Source: Gammaproteobacteria bacterium (GTDB lineage Bacteria > Pseudomonadota > Gammaproteobacteria > Coxiellales > Coxiellaceae). From it: a DNA stretch of 64,000 bases. The position numbers and the translations under genes were made by a program. How positions within the stretch are numbered: the first letter of the stretch is position 1; each line of letters begins with the position of its first letter. The notes beneath the pieces were generated by a model. It ran no database searches, was not told the DNA's origin, and saw only the letters and a program-made list of their open reading frames with translations. The stretch covers positions 370,110-434,109 of the forward strand of contig JAHFRQ010000001.1 of assembly GCA_023266215.1 (NCBI GenBank). The letters are read 5' to 3'. Of the stretch, positions 17,531 to 26,730 are shown piece by piece.

Positions 17531-19027
17531 TCATACTGCAAACTCAGATAATAATAATTCACGCAAAACGCGATTAAAAATCGCCAAGCCTTCGTCAGGC
17601 GATTGATTAGCGTAATCGTTTTCAATTTTTGTACGTGCACTGCCATAATCTTTCCAGTCAATACTGGCGGTATAAGCTTGCATCTGATCCATGACTTTGC
17701 AGTAAACACGAAAATCAGCATCACGTGAGGCCAATCTTAATGCATTCAAATAATTATCACGACAAACAGTTGGCAGAATAATTTTAAATAAATTAACTTT
17801 GACTAATTCTGCATTCATCATAATTCGAGATAATCTGCCATTGCCGTCATCAAATGGATGCACTTCACTAATTAAAAATTGCATGAACAACGCCTTTTCT
17901 AATCCGCCAGATAATACGGTCATTAGTTCAAAGCCGCGACGCAGCGTGCCAATCACATTTTCAGGCGAAACAAAAAATGTGTTGCCTACTTTATTTGGTT
18001 TAGTTTTAAATGTGCCTGGATTTTTATCGGGGCGTTCTTTCATTAAGTAAGCATGCCGATTTTGCAGTATTGTTAAAAATTCAGTAGCATTATTGGGTGT
18101 TGAATTCATATCTAAAAAATCATTGGTCAAATTAAATCCTGCCAATACATCATGGCTGTCAGCATGTCGATGATTAATTTCTTCTCTTTTAAAAACAATA
18201 TCTTCTGCTTCGTCAATTAAAAATTCAGTGCCTTCAATAAAGTTAGAAAAATAAGATTCAAAAAAACTAATATTTTTAAAAGTCGATTTTTTGTATTCAT
18301 ATACCCTATCTCTAAAGCTACATTGTTTAAGATAAATAACGAGATTCTCAAATAATTGAATTCGCGCAGAATCAAACGGTTCTTTTTTAACAACGCTTTT
18401 GGCATAAGGCGAAGTTAGGATATTTTCATCAGCGTGCGTTGACAACAATGCGTTGATTATTATACTTAATTTTTTATAAGCAGCTGCGTAATTTAATTTT
18501 TTAGCAATTTTTTTAGACTCATCGCGAATTTTATTAAGGCCTGTTTCATGTCGCAGCTTTAATTCTTTTGCTAGGCAATGCTGAATGCTGTCGCCATCAA
18601 TCATTTTTATTTTTTTGTACAAGCCTCTTTTTGTTGGCATTAAATTTTCTAATAATGCTCTTGCAAGATTGCTTCGCGCAATGCAAGGTAATACTTGTTC
18701 GATATAATTTTTAGAATCGCCTTTTAAAACTTTTATCAACAACCCTGGCAATTTAATTCTCTTTTCGTATGAGCTTGTGATGAAAATAATCCCGTGATTT
18801 TTAAATACAGCTGGCTTTAATTCTATTGCGGTTCTAAAAGAAAGAATGCCATTTGGAACAATATGTGATGTGATCACCATCCAATTTTTTTGAATAATAT
18901 CAGCTATGGGTGTTTTAAGATCACTGGTGTAAATTCCGCGACAAACGCGACGAATTTTTTTAGCACGGGACAATCGTGATAATTTTTTTGCTTGACTCGT
19001 ATTTTCAACTAAAATCAAAGATGCCAT
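17531..19027 (-). CDS. Fic-domain protein with AbiEi-like N-terminal domain
   Basis: A 498-aa protein. The Fic core motif is HPFDDGNGRLSR, so an AMP- or other NMP-transfer reaction is likely. An inhibitory motif SNFIEG (S-x-x-x-E-G) precedes the Fic core, as in class II Fic proteins that hold their own toxin in check. The N-terminal part (KKLSRLSRAKKIRRVCRGIYTSD...GILSFRTAIEL) resembles the winged-helix start of AbiEi/transcriptional antitoxins, so this looks like a self-regulating regulator-Fic fusion. Three 16-bp repeats spaced by exactly 30 bp lie upstream. Target unknown. Confidence 0.88.
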   Translation of the reverse strand: MASLILVENTSQAKKLSRLSRAKKIRRVCRGIYTSDLKTPIADIIQKNWMVITSHIVPNGILSFRTAIELKPAVFKNHGIIFITSSYEKRIKLPGLLIKVLKGDSKNYIEQVLPCIARSNLARALLENLMPTKRGLYKKIKMIDGDSIQHCLAKELKLRHETGLNKIRDESKKIAKKLNYAAAYKKLSIIINALLSTHADENILTSPYAKSVVKKEPFDSARIQLFENLVIYLKQCSFRDRVYEYKKSTFKNISFFESYFSNFIEGTEFLIDEAEDIVFKREEINHRHADSHDVLAGFNLTNDFLDMNSTPNNATEFLTILQNRHAYLMKERPDKNPGTFKTKPNKVGNTFFVSPENVIGTLRRGFELMTVLSGGLEKALFMQFLISEVHPFDDGNGRLSRIMMNAELVKVNLFKIILPTVCRDNYLNALRLASRDADFRVYCKVMDQMQAYTASIDWKDYGSARTKIENDYANQSPDEGLAIFNRVLRELLLSEFAV

Positions 19028-19031
19028 AGCG

Positions 19032-19107
19032 TGCGAATTCCAGAATGTTTAAACTATAATATGAGAATTCCAGAATGAAATCAAGCCAAAATGCGAATTC
19101 CAGCACG
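19032..19107. promoter_or_regulatory. three direct repeats with 30-bp period upstream of the Fic fusion
   Basis: TGCGAATTCCAGAATG (19032-19047), TGAGAATTCCAGAATG (19062-19077) and TGCGAATTCCAGCACG (19092-19107). A TATTATA-like -10 for the leftward gene sits between the first and second. Likely an operator array, perhaps for the N-terminal DNA-binding domain of the Fic protein itself. Confidence 0.65.
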
Positions 19108-19112
19108 GTTAA

Positions 19113-19919
19113 TTATTTTGGAAACAAGAACGAAACCACAAATCGCGCGCCCCAAGTCGCCTGACCTGCGGGTTTAATCGGGAAATAACGTGGGCCGCCG
19201 CCAATGACAACAGGTTGTTTTCCGAACATCACAATTTTGGTTAATACCAGATCCAGTGGCACTGTCCATCGATTATTTTCAGGCGCTTCCCAATTACTGG
19301 TTGTCTCAGACACAAAAGAGGTGCTCCAACCGTGGGGAAAAGAATAAGCCACAAAGGGCTGAAATAAAGCTGCGTTGACAGATGGATAATTAGGGGCGCT
19401 CGTGTAAGACCAAATTTGATTGGTGAGAATACCGACGGTCCACGAATGCGCCTGAATTAAAGCAATCAACGACGGTCCTGTGCCCCACTGTCTTTCGCTG
19501 AGTGCATTATCTGTTCCTGTTGGAATTAAAAAAGCAGGGCCAACACCCCACGTAAAATCGCTATTTGAAATGGGTGATAAAAAAGCGGTGAAAGTTGTGT
19601 CACTTAAACCAAACACACTCTCTGTACCCGGCAATAGTGGTGGTTGATTCGTAACGGGTAAAACAGTCCGTGTAATTAAATTCCAGTGATCATTTAATTG
19701 AAACGGCATGACAGGTTGAATATTGACGAGATAATCCGTTTCTTTGTCAGGACCAACATTAAAACCCCAGTTGTTTTGAAAAGGAAGTGAAGTTAAATTT
19801 GCAATCGGGTTTTGTGTTTCTTTATTTAATTCATCAACACTCGTGTCAGCAAAAGCTGTTAATGCTATTGAAAATAAACTGACGAATACTATTTTAAAAA
19901 ATTTTTTGCATCCTTGCAT
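19113..19919 (-). CDS. predicted outer-membrane beta-barrel protein
   Basis: A 268-aa protein starting at ATG 19919 with AGGAGA six bases upstream and an N-terminal signal peptide (FFKIVFVSLFSIALTAFA). Alternating Tyr/Trp/Phe-rich strands and a C-terminal Phe-containing strand (GARFVVSFLFPK) suggest a beta-barrel. Sequences such as LPVTNQPPLLPG and GPAFLIPTGTD resemble a family of uncharacterised transporter-like proteins, but I cannot name it surely. The RBS overlaps the ychF stop (TAGGAGA), so the two genes are co-transcribed. Confidence 0.75.
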   Translation of the reverse strand: MQGCKKFFKIVFVSLFSIALTAFADTSVDELNKETQNPIANLTSLPFQNNWGFNVGPDKETDYLVNIQPVMPFQLNDHWNLITRTVLPVTNQPPLLPGTESVFGLSDTTFTAFLSPISNSDFTWGVGPAFLIPTGTDNALSERQWGTGPSLIALIQAHSWTVGILTNQIWSYTSAPNYPSVNAALFQPFVAYSFPHGWSTSFVSETTSNWEAPENNRWTVPLDLVLTKIVMFGKQPVVIGGGPRYFPIKPAGQATWGARFVVSFLFPK

Positions 19920-19929
19920 CTGATTTCTC

Positions 19930-21021
19930 CTAAACATTAAATCGGAATAAAATAATATCGCCGTCTTTAACAATGTATTCTTTGCCTTCCTGGCGCCATT
20001 TTCCAGCTTCTTTTGCGCCCGCTTCACCATTGTATTTTACGTAATCTTCATAGGCCATCACTTCCGCTTTAATAAATCCGCGCTCAAAATCAGTGTGAAT
20101 TTCACCGGCTGCTTGTGGAGCGGTTGCGCCAATCGGAATCGTCCACGCACGCGCTTCTTTGGGGCCGACTGTAAAATACGTTTGTAATTTTAATAATTCA
20201 AAGCCTGCGCGTATTAATCTGTTTAATCCAGGCTCTTTAATACCCGCACTTTCCATAAATTCTTTTTTTTCGGATTCACTTAAATCAATTAATTGCGATT
20301 CAAATTCTGCGCAAATCATGATGATTTTTGCATTTTCCGATTCGGCTAGTTTTTTCACTTGATCAAAATAGTGATTTCCGGATAATCCGGCTTCATCGAC
20401 ATTCGCGACATATAAAACAGGTTTTGCGGTTAATAATTGATAGACATCTAATAATGCATTTTCATCTGCTGTTAAATTTAAGGCACGAACAGATAGGCCT
20501 TTATTTAATTGTTCTGAGACGCGTTGCAATAATTCTTCCATGGATTTTGCAGTTTTATCACCGCTTTTAACAGCTTTTTGATTTTTTAAAATCGCTTTAT
20601 CAATGGATTCCAAATCTGCCAGCGCTAATTCTGTATTAATGACTTCAATATCTGACAGTGGATTTATTTTACCCGCGACATGAATCACATCGTCATTATC
20701 AAAGCAGCGCACGACATGGACAATCGCTTGTGTTTCGCGAATATTAGCTAAAAATAAATTGCCCAGGCCCTCGCCTTTTGAAGCCCCTGCCACCAAACCT
20801 GCAATATCTAAAAATTTCACGGTCGCAGGGATAATTTGTTTTGAACCCATGATTTTAGCAATTTTATCTAGGCGCTCGTCAGGCAACGGCACAATGCCGA
20901 CGTTTGGCTCAATGGTACAAAATGGATAGTTCGCAGCTTCAATGCCCGCTTTTGTTAACGCGTTAAATAAAGTTGATTTTCCGACGTTGGGTAACCCAAC
21001 AATGCCGCATTTAAAGCTCAT
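19930..21021 (-). CDS. ychF: redox-regulated ATPase YchF (Obg-like)
   Basis: A 363-aa P-loop protein of the Obg family with ATP preference. Seen are the P-loop [12 protein letters not shown], switch [23 protein letters not shown] in place of NKxD for base recognition, and the C-terminal TGS-like domain ending [10 protein letters not shown]. It binds ribosomes and is linked to translation quality and oxidative stress. In E. coli ychF and pth are adjacent; here a histidine-phosphatase-like gene lies between them. A diverged copy of this gene's 3' end sits at 45367-45455. Confidence 0.96.
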   Translation of the reverse strand: MSFKCGIVGLPNVGKSTLFNALTKAGIEAANYPFCTIEPNVGIVPLPDERLDKIAKIMGSKQIIPATVKFLDIAGLVAGASKGEGLGNLFLANIRETQAIVHVVRCFDNDDVIHVAGKINPLSDIEVINTELALADLESIDKAILKNQKAVKSGDKTAKSMEELLQRVSEQLNKGLSVRALNLTADENALLDVYQLLTAKPVLYVANVDEAGLSGNHYFDQVKKLAESENAKIIMICAEFESQLIDLSESEKKEFMESAGIKEPGLNRLIRAGFELLKLQTYFTVGPKEARAWTIPIGATAPQAAGEIHTDFERGFIKAEVMAYEDYVKYNGEAGAKEAGKWRQEGKEYIVKDGDIILFRFNV

Positions 21022-21039
21022 GGTTTTTACTCGTATTGT

Positions 21040-21140
21040 AATTTTGGTTGTAAATCAAGGGTGTTTGGGAGCGATTATGGTCGTAAATCAAGGATGTTTC
21101 AAGCACTTTTTGGTCGTAAATCAAGGGTGTTGGGCAATAA
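21040..21140. repeat. three spaced direct repeats between ychF and the next gene
   Basis: GGTTGTAAATCAAGGGTGTT, GGTCGTAAATCAAGGATGTT and GGTCGTAAATCAAGGGTGTT begin at about 21048, 21080 and 21111, roughly 32 bases apart. They lie in the divergent promoter region between ychF and the rightward gene at 21183. They may be operators or a remnant of an accessory promoter. Confidence 0.7.
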
Positions 21141-21182
21141 GACATAGACAAAGCTATATCTATCGCGTATAAAGTTCACGTT

Positions 21183-22106
21183 ATGCGAACCAATCAAAGC
21201 CAAGCCATATTAGATTTAGCGACGCAAATTATTTTGCTCGACACTAAACATAATGCAATTTATTTTCAAGGTGCGAAACTTGACGCACTATTTTCTTACA
21301 TCAAAATAATTCAATGCGCTATGAGCAAAACATATAATATTGAATATAATGCTCAGCGATTAAATGAGCAAGCCATTGAAGCATTTAAGTATCATGCTAT
21401 CGCGGGTTGTTGTATTGCTATGCGGCACGGCGAACAAGAGTCAGGTTATGCGGCTGGATTAAATGATGAAGAAACCAAAATTATTCAAATGCGAAGTGCT
21501 CATAATATAAATGATTTAATGACGGAGCGATCTGCCATTGAATTTATTGCAACCATGTTTATTTTTAAATACATGAAAGATAAATTCAGCATTGAATTTT
21601 TAATTGAATCATCCGAGAATCAGCGCGCCTTGCAACCAGCGAAGGCTTTGGCAAAATTGCTAGAAACAAATTGCAAAATAAATTTGGCGTTAAGTTGTGT
21701 CAATTATCCCGATAATACTATTTTGCCTGATGATCAATTAAAAACAATATTAGAAAAAGGCACTTTGCCGTGGCAACAAAAGGCAATTGATCGCGTTTGT
21801 GGAAATAATACTTTTAATTATATTACCCAAAATATGAGTCAGTTATTTTCTACAGAAACACTCCAGAAAAATCAGGTTCGATTAAAGATAACGCATACAC
21901 AACAAATTAATGCGGTTTGCGAAATGCTGAAATTAGCCATAAATCGTTTTGGCTATTTTGGCTTTGTTGGACTAGATCAATTATCACGTGTTTTTTCATC
22001 TGATCAAGGGTTGTATTGTCTCTCTGCGCCTCAAACTGATTTATTTAAAAAAAATAATCTTGTAGTGTCTGATATTTCAACGTTAGGCATTTCTGCAAAG
22101 CTTTGA
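21183..22106 (+). CDS. divergent histidine-phosphatase-like protein
   Basis: A 307-aa protein of uncertain function. It contains CIAMRHGEQESG, which matches the RHG catalytic motif of the histidine phosphatase superfamily, and a later SSENQRALQPAKALAKLLE that resembles the SPxxRAxQTA region. I could not clearly place the second catalytic His. There is an N-terminal extension of about 75 residues before the motif. It interrupts the usual ychF-pth neighbourhood. Confidence is in the coding status more than the name. Confidence 0.55.
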   Translation: MRTNQSQAILDLATQIILLDTKHNAIYFQGAKLDALFSYIKIIQCAMSKTYNIEYNAQRLNEQAIEAFKYHAIAGCCIAMRHGEQESGYAAGLNDEETKIIQMRSAHNINDLMTERSAIEFIATMFIFKYMKDKFSIEFLIESSENQRALQPAKALAKLLETNCKINLALSCVNYPDNTILPDDQLKTILEKGTLPWQQKAIDRVCGNNTFNYITQNMSQLFSTETLQKNQVRLKITHTQQINAVCEMLKLAINRFGYFGFVGLDQLSRVFSSDQGLYCLSAPQTDLFKKNNLVVSDISTLGISAKL

Positions 22107-22117
22107 TACTTTGCTTT

Positions 22118-22190
22118 CTATTGGTTTTTAGGAATCCGCTTATTTCGCCTTGAATACAAGGCTACATGCGCGGTTCCTCCAAACCAATAG
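22118..22190 (+). repeat. dispersed palindromic repeat R2, full-length copy
   Basis: It runs from CTATTGGTTTTTAGGAATCCG, given by its end CTATTGGTTTTTAGG, to CCTCCAAACCAATAG, with the central hairpin GCCTTGAATACAAGGC. It lies between convergent genes (21183 rightward, pth leftward). Confidence 0.85.
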
Positions 22191-22210
22191 CAAACTCTTG
22201 AGCTATAAAT

Positions 22211-22786
22211 TTAATCACTATGCAGCTGATGAAATGCTTTTTGGAATTCACCCAGGAATAATTCTGGTAATACTTTTTCAGCTTCAATAATTGCAGACAT
22301 TATTTTTTTGTGATCAATTGCACTGGGTTCGTTTAGCACATAATCGATCACTTGATTGCGATCGCCAGGATGGCCGATGCCAATGCGTAAGCGATAAAAA
22401 TCAGATGAGCTTAAATGCGCTATCACATCGCGCAGACCATTGTGACCGCCGTGACCACCGCCCTGTTTTAGGCGGGCTGTGCCTACTTCAAAATCTAATT
22501 CGTCATGAACCACTAAAATAGATTCGGCTGGGATTTTATAAAAGCGCGCAACTGTGCCGACTGATAATCCACTTTCGTTCATATAAGTTGAAGGATTAAG
22601 TAAAAAAATAATATCGGATTTAATTGAGAGCTGCGCTAGCTTTCCGTGAAATTTTTTTTCAGATTTTAAAGTGAGGGCATGCTTTTCTGCGAGACAATCA
22701 ACAAACCAGGCGCCAACATTATGCCGCGTTTTGGCATATTCTGCGCCTGGGTTTCCTAAACCAACTATTAATCGAATGCCGGAAAT
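22211..22786 (-). CDS. pth: peptidyl-tRNA hydrolase, apparent ATT start
   Basis: Releases peptides from peptidyl-tRNA. The first ATG in frame (22582) would give only 123 aa and cut off the catalytic region. Reading upstream in the same frame gives LIVGLGNPGAEYAKTRHNVG, with the catalytic His and Asn, then AWFVDCLAEKH and LLNPSTYMNESG, all without a stop. The frame opens with ISGIRLIVGL at an ATT codon (22786), seven bases after AAGGAG. That gives 191 aa, the normal size. No ATG, GTG or TTG is available between the RBS and the conserved start. The gene follows rplY by 11 bases. Confidence 0.85.
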   Translation of the reverse strand: MSGIRLIVGLGNPGAEYAKTRHNVGAWFVDCLAEKHALTLKSEKKFHGKLAQLSIKSDIIFLLNPSTYMNESGLSVGTVARFYKIPAESILVVHDELDFEVGTARLKQGGGHGGHNGLRDVIAHLSSSDFYRLRIGIGHPGDRNQVIDYVLNEPSAIDHKKIMSAIIEAEKVLPELFLGEFQKAFHQLHSD

Positions 22787-22797
22787 ATAAAATCTCC

Positions 22798-23532
22798 TTA
22801 TTTTTTCGACTCAGGTTTTTTAGCTTCAGATTTTTTAGCTTCAGGTTTCTTATCTTCAGCGCCTTCAGCAGCCGCTTCTTCACCTGCCGCCACTTCAGCA
22901 TTTGTTGGAACCGCATCGGCTGCAACAGCTGGTGCTTCATCCACTTCTTCAGCGCGTGGTTCATGGATACTTACTACTTGTTGATCATGTTCTTCATCAA
23001 CGATTGGGTGCGCCAAGCTCACGCCTTCTGGCAATTGAATCGCCGATAAATGAATGGATTCGTGCATATTTAAAGCCGAAATATCGACTGTAATAAATTC
23101 TGGTAATTGATCTGGAAGACAGCTGATTTCCAAATCGGCCATTAATTTTAGCATCACACCGCCATCTTTTAGGCCTTGTGATTTGTCTTCGCCATGGAAA
23201 TGCAATGGCACGCGCATCACCAATTTTTCAGACATATTAATGCGCAAAAAATCCATGTGCAAAATACGAGGCTGAACAGGATGACGACCCACTGCCTTAA
23301 TAACCACTTTTTCAGATTCTGAACCTGTTTTTAAGGTTAAAATATGCGAAAAAACTGCCTCATGTTCCAATGCGCGCAACACAAAATTGTGCGGCAAGCT
23401 GATTGAAACGGTCGGTTTTCCTGCGCCGTATAAAACAGCTGGGATTCTATCTTCTTGTAAACGCATGCGGCGTGCAGCAGATGTGCCGCTGGTTGCGCGT
23501 GATTGCGCTTCAAATTCAAAATGGTTTGCCAT
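22798..23532 (-). CDS. rplY: 50S ribosomal protein L25 (CTC type)
   Basis: 5S rRNA-binding ribosomal protein, long form with a C-terminal extension, 244 aa. The N-terminus FEFEAQSRATSGTSAARRMR and RILHMDFLRI are typical of the CTC/L25 family. The last 45 residues are an acidic/Ala then Lys-rich tail with repeated KKPEAKKSEAKKPESKK. It is located between prs and pth, a common arrangement. Confidence 0.96.
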   Translation of the reverse strand: MANHFEFEAQSRATSGTSAARRMRLQEDRIPAVLYGAGKPTVSISLPHNFVLRALEHEAVFSHILTLKTGSESEKVVIKAVGRHPVQPRILHMDFLRINMSEKLVMRVPLHFHGEDKSQGLKDGGVMLKLMADLEISCLPDQLPEFITVDISALNMHESIHLSAIQLPEGVSLAHPIVDEEHDQQVVSIHEPRAEEVDEAPAVAADAVPTNAEVAAGEEAAAEGAEDKKPEAKKSEAKKPESKK

Positions 23533-23611
23533 AAAACTCTCCGAAACTATATAGGCTTGGGTAATGAACGGGATATTCTAACGATTTATTTGAAAAATGC
23601 TAGTTAATCTT

Positions 23612-24562
23612 TCAATCTTCGAACATTGAGCTCACGGATTCATTCGTGACAATCCGTGAAATCGTTTCTGCAATCAAGCCGCTTAATGAAACTTGCTTGA
23701 TTTTAGCGCATTTTTCAGCCGCTTCTGACAACGGAATGGTGTCACAGACAATCAACGAATCCAAGTCTGACTTTTCAATATTTTCAATCGCATCGCCTGA
23801 TAAAACAGGGTGTGTGCAATAAGCTGAAACCCGTTTTGCACCTCGTTCTTTAAGCGCTTCGGCTGCTTTGCACAAAGTGCCCGCCGTATCCACAATATCA
23901 TCTACAATCAAGCAATGCCTGCCCTCAACGCGACCAATGACATTCATGACCTGAGATTGATTAGCCGATGGACGTCTTTTGTCGATAATCGCCAAATCCG
24001 TGTCATGCAATCGCTTTGCAATCGCTCGCGCACGCACGACGCCGCCAACATCAGGTGACACAATTGTCAAATCTTTATAATCGAGCAGCAAGCCATCTTG
24101 CTCTAAAATAGATGGGCTCGCATAAATATTATCAACAGGCATATAAAAAAAGCCTTGAATCTGATCTGCATGCAAATCAACTGTAATTAATCGCGTAATA
24201 CCAACAGCCGACATCATATCCGCCACAATTTTGGCAGAAATAGGAACGCGAGATGATTTAACGCGACGATCTTGTCTGGCATAACCAAAATAAGGTACAA
24301 CGGCGGTAATACTGGTTGCAGAAGCACGACGAAACGCATCTGCCATCAACAATAATTCCATCAAAGTATCATTACAAGGCGCACAAGTAGATTGGATAAT
24401 AAAAACGTCGCGGCCGCGCACATTTTCTTGCACTTCAACGCGCGTTTCGCCATCGCTAAATGTCCCAACCATGGCCTTGCCAAGACTGACACCTAAATAT
24501 TCGACGACTTTTTCAGCGAGCGCTGGAGTTGCACTGCCTGAGAAAATTCTGACTTCTGCCAT
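23612..24562 (-). CDS. prs: ribose-phosphate pyrophosphokinase
   Basis: Makes PRPP from ribose 5-phosphate and ATP for nucleotide, histidine and tryptophan synthesis. It has 316 aa, normal for class I enzymes. Visible motifs are the flexible-loop region [18 protein letters not shown], the PRPP-binding loop [17 protein letters not shown] and the [11 protein letters not shown] block. tRNA-Gln lies just upstream on the same strand and could be co-transcribed. Confidence 0.98.
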   Translation of the reverse strand: MAEVRIFSGSATPALAEKVVEYLGVSLGKAMVGTFSDGETRVEVQENVRGRDVFIIQSTCAPCNDTLMELLLMADAFRRASATSITAVVPYFGYARQDRRVKSSRVPISAKIVADMMSAVGITRLITVDLHADQIQGFFYMPVDNIYASPSILEQDGLLLDYKDLTIVSPDVGGVVRARAIAKRLHDTDLAIIDKRRPSANQSQVMNVIGRVEGRHCLIVDDIVDTAGTLCKAAEALKERGAKRVSAYCTHPVLSGDAIENIEKSDLDSLIVCDTIPLSEAAEKCAKIKQVSLSGLIAETISRIVTNESVSSMFED

Positions 24563-24585
24563 AAAGATATTCCTCTTAAATTAAA

Positions 24586-24657
24586 CTGGGGTGCCAGGAT
24601 TCGAACCTGGGAATGCCGAGATCAAAACCCGGTGCCTTACCACTTGGCGACACCCCA
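24586..24657 (-). tRNA. tRNA-Gln (anticodon TTG)
   Basis: The minus strand gives TGGGGTG for the 5' acceptor arm, paired with CACCCCA, a T-loop GGTTCGAATCC and an anticodon loop TTTTGAT with anticodon TTG. The sequence closely follows proteobacterial tRNA-Gln. The 3' CCA is not encoded, so it depends on the CCA-adding enzyme at 3589. Confidence 0.95.
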
Positions 24658-24722
24658 ATAAACCTGGGAAATGGCTACGCTATTTTACGCATTTCGAATG
24701 TCGTGTCAAACCAAATCACACA

Positions 24723-25415
24723 TCATTTTATCTCGCCCATTGGAAAGCGGGTCATAAATTGATTCCAATACCGCACCACGATTTTAACGCTCATTCCTGG
24801 ACGGTCCAAGAAAAATGTTTGCGGCAAATCATCTTGGTTAATTGTTTTGTATGCTGTGTATCGCACCGTCCAACCTTGCTGAGTCAGTGTTGCTAGATGG
24901 CCGTACTCATCATACGTTGCGTGATAATATATGGGATTTTGAGGGGCAGGAATGCCACGAACCCAGTAATACAAATTACTGATCGGCAAGGACCAGCCCA
25001 TCGTTTTTTGCATGATATTTTCAGGTGTTTTTGCAGTTAATGCAATTGTGCCGTTTTTCCATAATGTAATAGAGCCCAAACGTTTTAGTATTTGAAGCTG
25101 ATATAAATCTAAAGGGGAGGTAATAGAAATGTCATATGCCTTGGGGCCATACTGATCCCATCTAAAATTAGCAATTTCAGGGCGCGGTTTTTTATCGGTG
25201 GGCAGCGCATCAGGGTTGGTTTGTGTGATGCTAAAAGCACCTTCTGCACGGAAAAACGTCATGGCACTCGCGTCAGCTGCTCTTGTTGAGGCAGGAACCG
25301 CATTGAATTTTTTCTGCGGACGCGGGCCATTCACACCTGCGCAGCTTGATAAAAGCAGCGAGAAAGCACAAACCAATCCCATTGCAAAACCCATTGCAAA
25401 AAAACGCTTGGTCAT
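24723..25415 (-). CDS. lolB: outer-membrane lipoprotein insertion protein LolB
   Basis: Accepts lipoproteins from LolA and inserts them into the outer membrane. It is 230 aa with a lipoprotein signal ending LLLSSCAG (lipobox Cys). Features typical of LolB are GAFSIT near residue 60, FRWDQYG, a conserved WSLPISNLYYWVRGIPAP and a later QQGWTVRY. It is divergent from hemA, as in E. coli. ispE, normally next to lolB, is absent here. Confidence 0.92.
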   Translation of the reverse strand: MTKRFFAMGFAMGLVCAFSLLLSSCAGVNGPRPQKKFNAVPASTRAADASAMTFFRAEGAFSITQTNPDALPTDKKPRPEIANFRWDQYGPKAYDISITSPLDLYQLQILKRLGSITLWKNGTIALTAKTPENIMQKTMGWSLPISNLYYWVRGIPAPQNPIYYHATYDEYGHLATLTQQGWTVRYTAYKTINQDDLPQTFFLDRPGMSVKIVVRYWNQFMTRFPMGEIK

Positions 25416-25478
25416 ATATTTTGTCCCTTAAAATTCCTTCATGCGATATAATAACTTTTTAATGACGATAAAACCATT

Positions 25479-26723
25479 ATGTCTATTTTAGCTTACGGCA
25501 TTAATCATCACAGCGCACCGATCGCCATTCGTGAAAAACTGGCTTTTGATTTAACGTGCTTGCCCAATACGCTACAACATTTAGTTCAGCTCCCGGCGGT
25601 AAACGAAGCGGTGATCTTATCAACTTGCAATCGCACTGAAATATACACCAACGCAACGCAACCTGAAACCGTGCAAAATTGGCTCGCTGAACAAAAATCA
25701 CTTTCGCATTTTAATATTGAGCCCTATTGTTTCAAGCACGAAGGTCAGGATGCCGTAAAACATATTATGCGTGTTGCCAGCGGCTTAGATTCCATGATTT
25801 TAGGTGAGCCGCAAGTATTGGGTCAAATGAAACAAGCCTATCAATTGGCATCTGATGCCGGAACCGTGGGCGCGCAATTAAAAAATTTATTTCCCGCTGT
25901 TTTTGCAGCCAGTAAAATAATTCGCACACAAACTAATATTGGTGCACATGCTGTATCACTGGCTTACACCATTGTTCAATTATCAAAACATATTTACGAT
26001 CAATTAACAGATTGTCGTGTTTTATTCATTGGTGCTGGCGAAACAATTGATTTAATCGCTACTTATTTGCATCAGCATAAGGTAAAAAAAATAATCGTTG
26101 CCAATCGCACGGTTGAAAAAGCCGCACAAATTGCAGGGCCGATTGGCGCGCAGATTATATCCATGCGTGATATTCCCAATTACTTAAAAGAATCTGATAT
26201 TGTTATTTCAGCAACAGCGAGTCAATTGCCTATTTTAGGAAAAGGCATGATTGAAACCGCGTTAAAACAAAAAAAGCAACGGCCTTTATTTTTAGTCGAT
26301 TTAGCAATACCGCGCGATATTGAGCCTGAAGTGGCGCATCTGGAAAATGTTTATTTATATAATTTAGATGATCTGCAAAAAATTATTTCAGACAATTTAA
26401 AAAATAGAAAAGCCGCTGCAGAACAAGCGGAAGCTTTAATTGAGCTGCAAGCAAGTCATTATCTGCAACACATGCGATTGCAAAGCGCGCAAAATATTAT
26501 TATTAATTATCGCAAAAAATTAGAAAATTTAAGTCAGCATGAATCTCAAAAGGCATTACTGCAATTGCAAAACGGTTTGAGTCCTCAGCTTGTTATCGAA
26601 CAACTCAGTCATAATTTAATTAACAAGATCATGCACGAACCCACCATTCAGTTGCGTGATGCGGCAAAAAATACAGATTTTGAATTAATTACGTTGGCGA
26701 AAAAATTATTTTTATTAGATTAA
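25479..26723 (+). CDS. hemA: glutamyl-tRNA reductase
   Basis: First step of C5 haem synthesis: reduces Glu-tRNA to glutamate-1-semialdehyde. It has 414 aa. Catalytic Cys is in STCNRTEIY, and [20 protein letters not shown] and the NADPH-binding [17 protein letters not shown] are diagnostic. A TATAAT -10 element is visible at 25447-25452. prfA follows by 7 bases, the usual hemA-prfA pair. Confidence 0.98.
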   Translation: MSILAYGINHHSAPIAIREKLAFDLTCLPNTLQHLVQLPAVNEAVILSTCNRTEIYTNATQPETVQNWLAEQKSLSHFNIEPYCFKHEGQDAVKHIMRVASGLDSMILGEPQVLGQMKQAYQLASDAGTVGAQLKNLFPAVFAASKIIRTQTNIGAHAVSLAYTIVQLSKHIYDQLTDCRVLFIGAGETIDLIATYLHQHKVKKIIVANRTVEKAAQIAGPIGAQIISMRDIPNYLKESDIVISATASQLPILGKGMIETALKQKKQRPLFLVDLAIPRDIEPEVAHLENVYLYNLDDLQKIISDNLKNRKAAAEQAEALIELQASHYLQHMRLQSAQNIIINYRKKLENLSQHESQKALLQLQNGLSPQLVIEQLSHNLINKIMHEPTIQLRDAAKNTDFELITLAKKLFLLD

Positions 26724-26730
26724 GGCTTAT

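Noticed and set aside
21040..21140. Possible CRISPR array
   Set aside because: Only three imperfect 20-base repeats with about 12-base gaps, no leader and no cas genes nearby.
22211..22582. Short 123-aa peptidyl-tRNA hydrolase from the first ATG
   Set aside because: It would lack the conserved catalytic N-terminal half, which is open in the same frame up to ATT 22786.
24591..24896. Rightward ORF across tRNA-Gln and the end of lolB
   Set aside because: It is antisense to a clear tRNA and a recognised gene, and its peptide has no family features.
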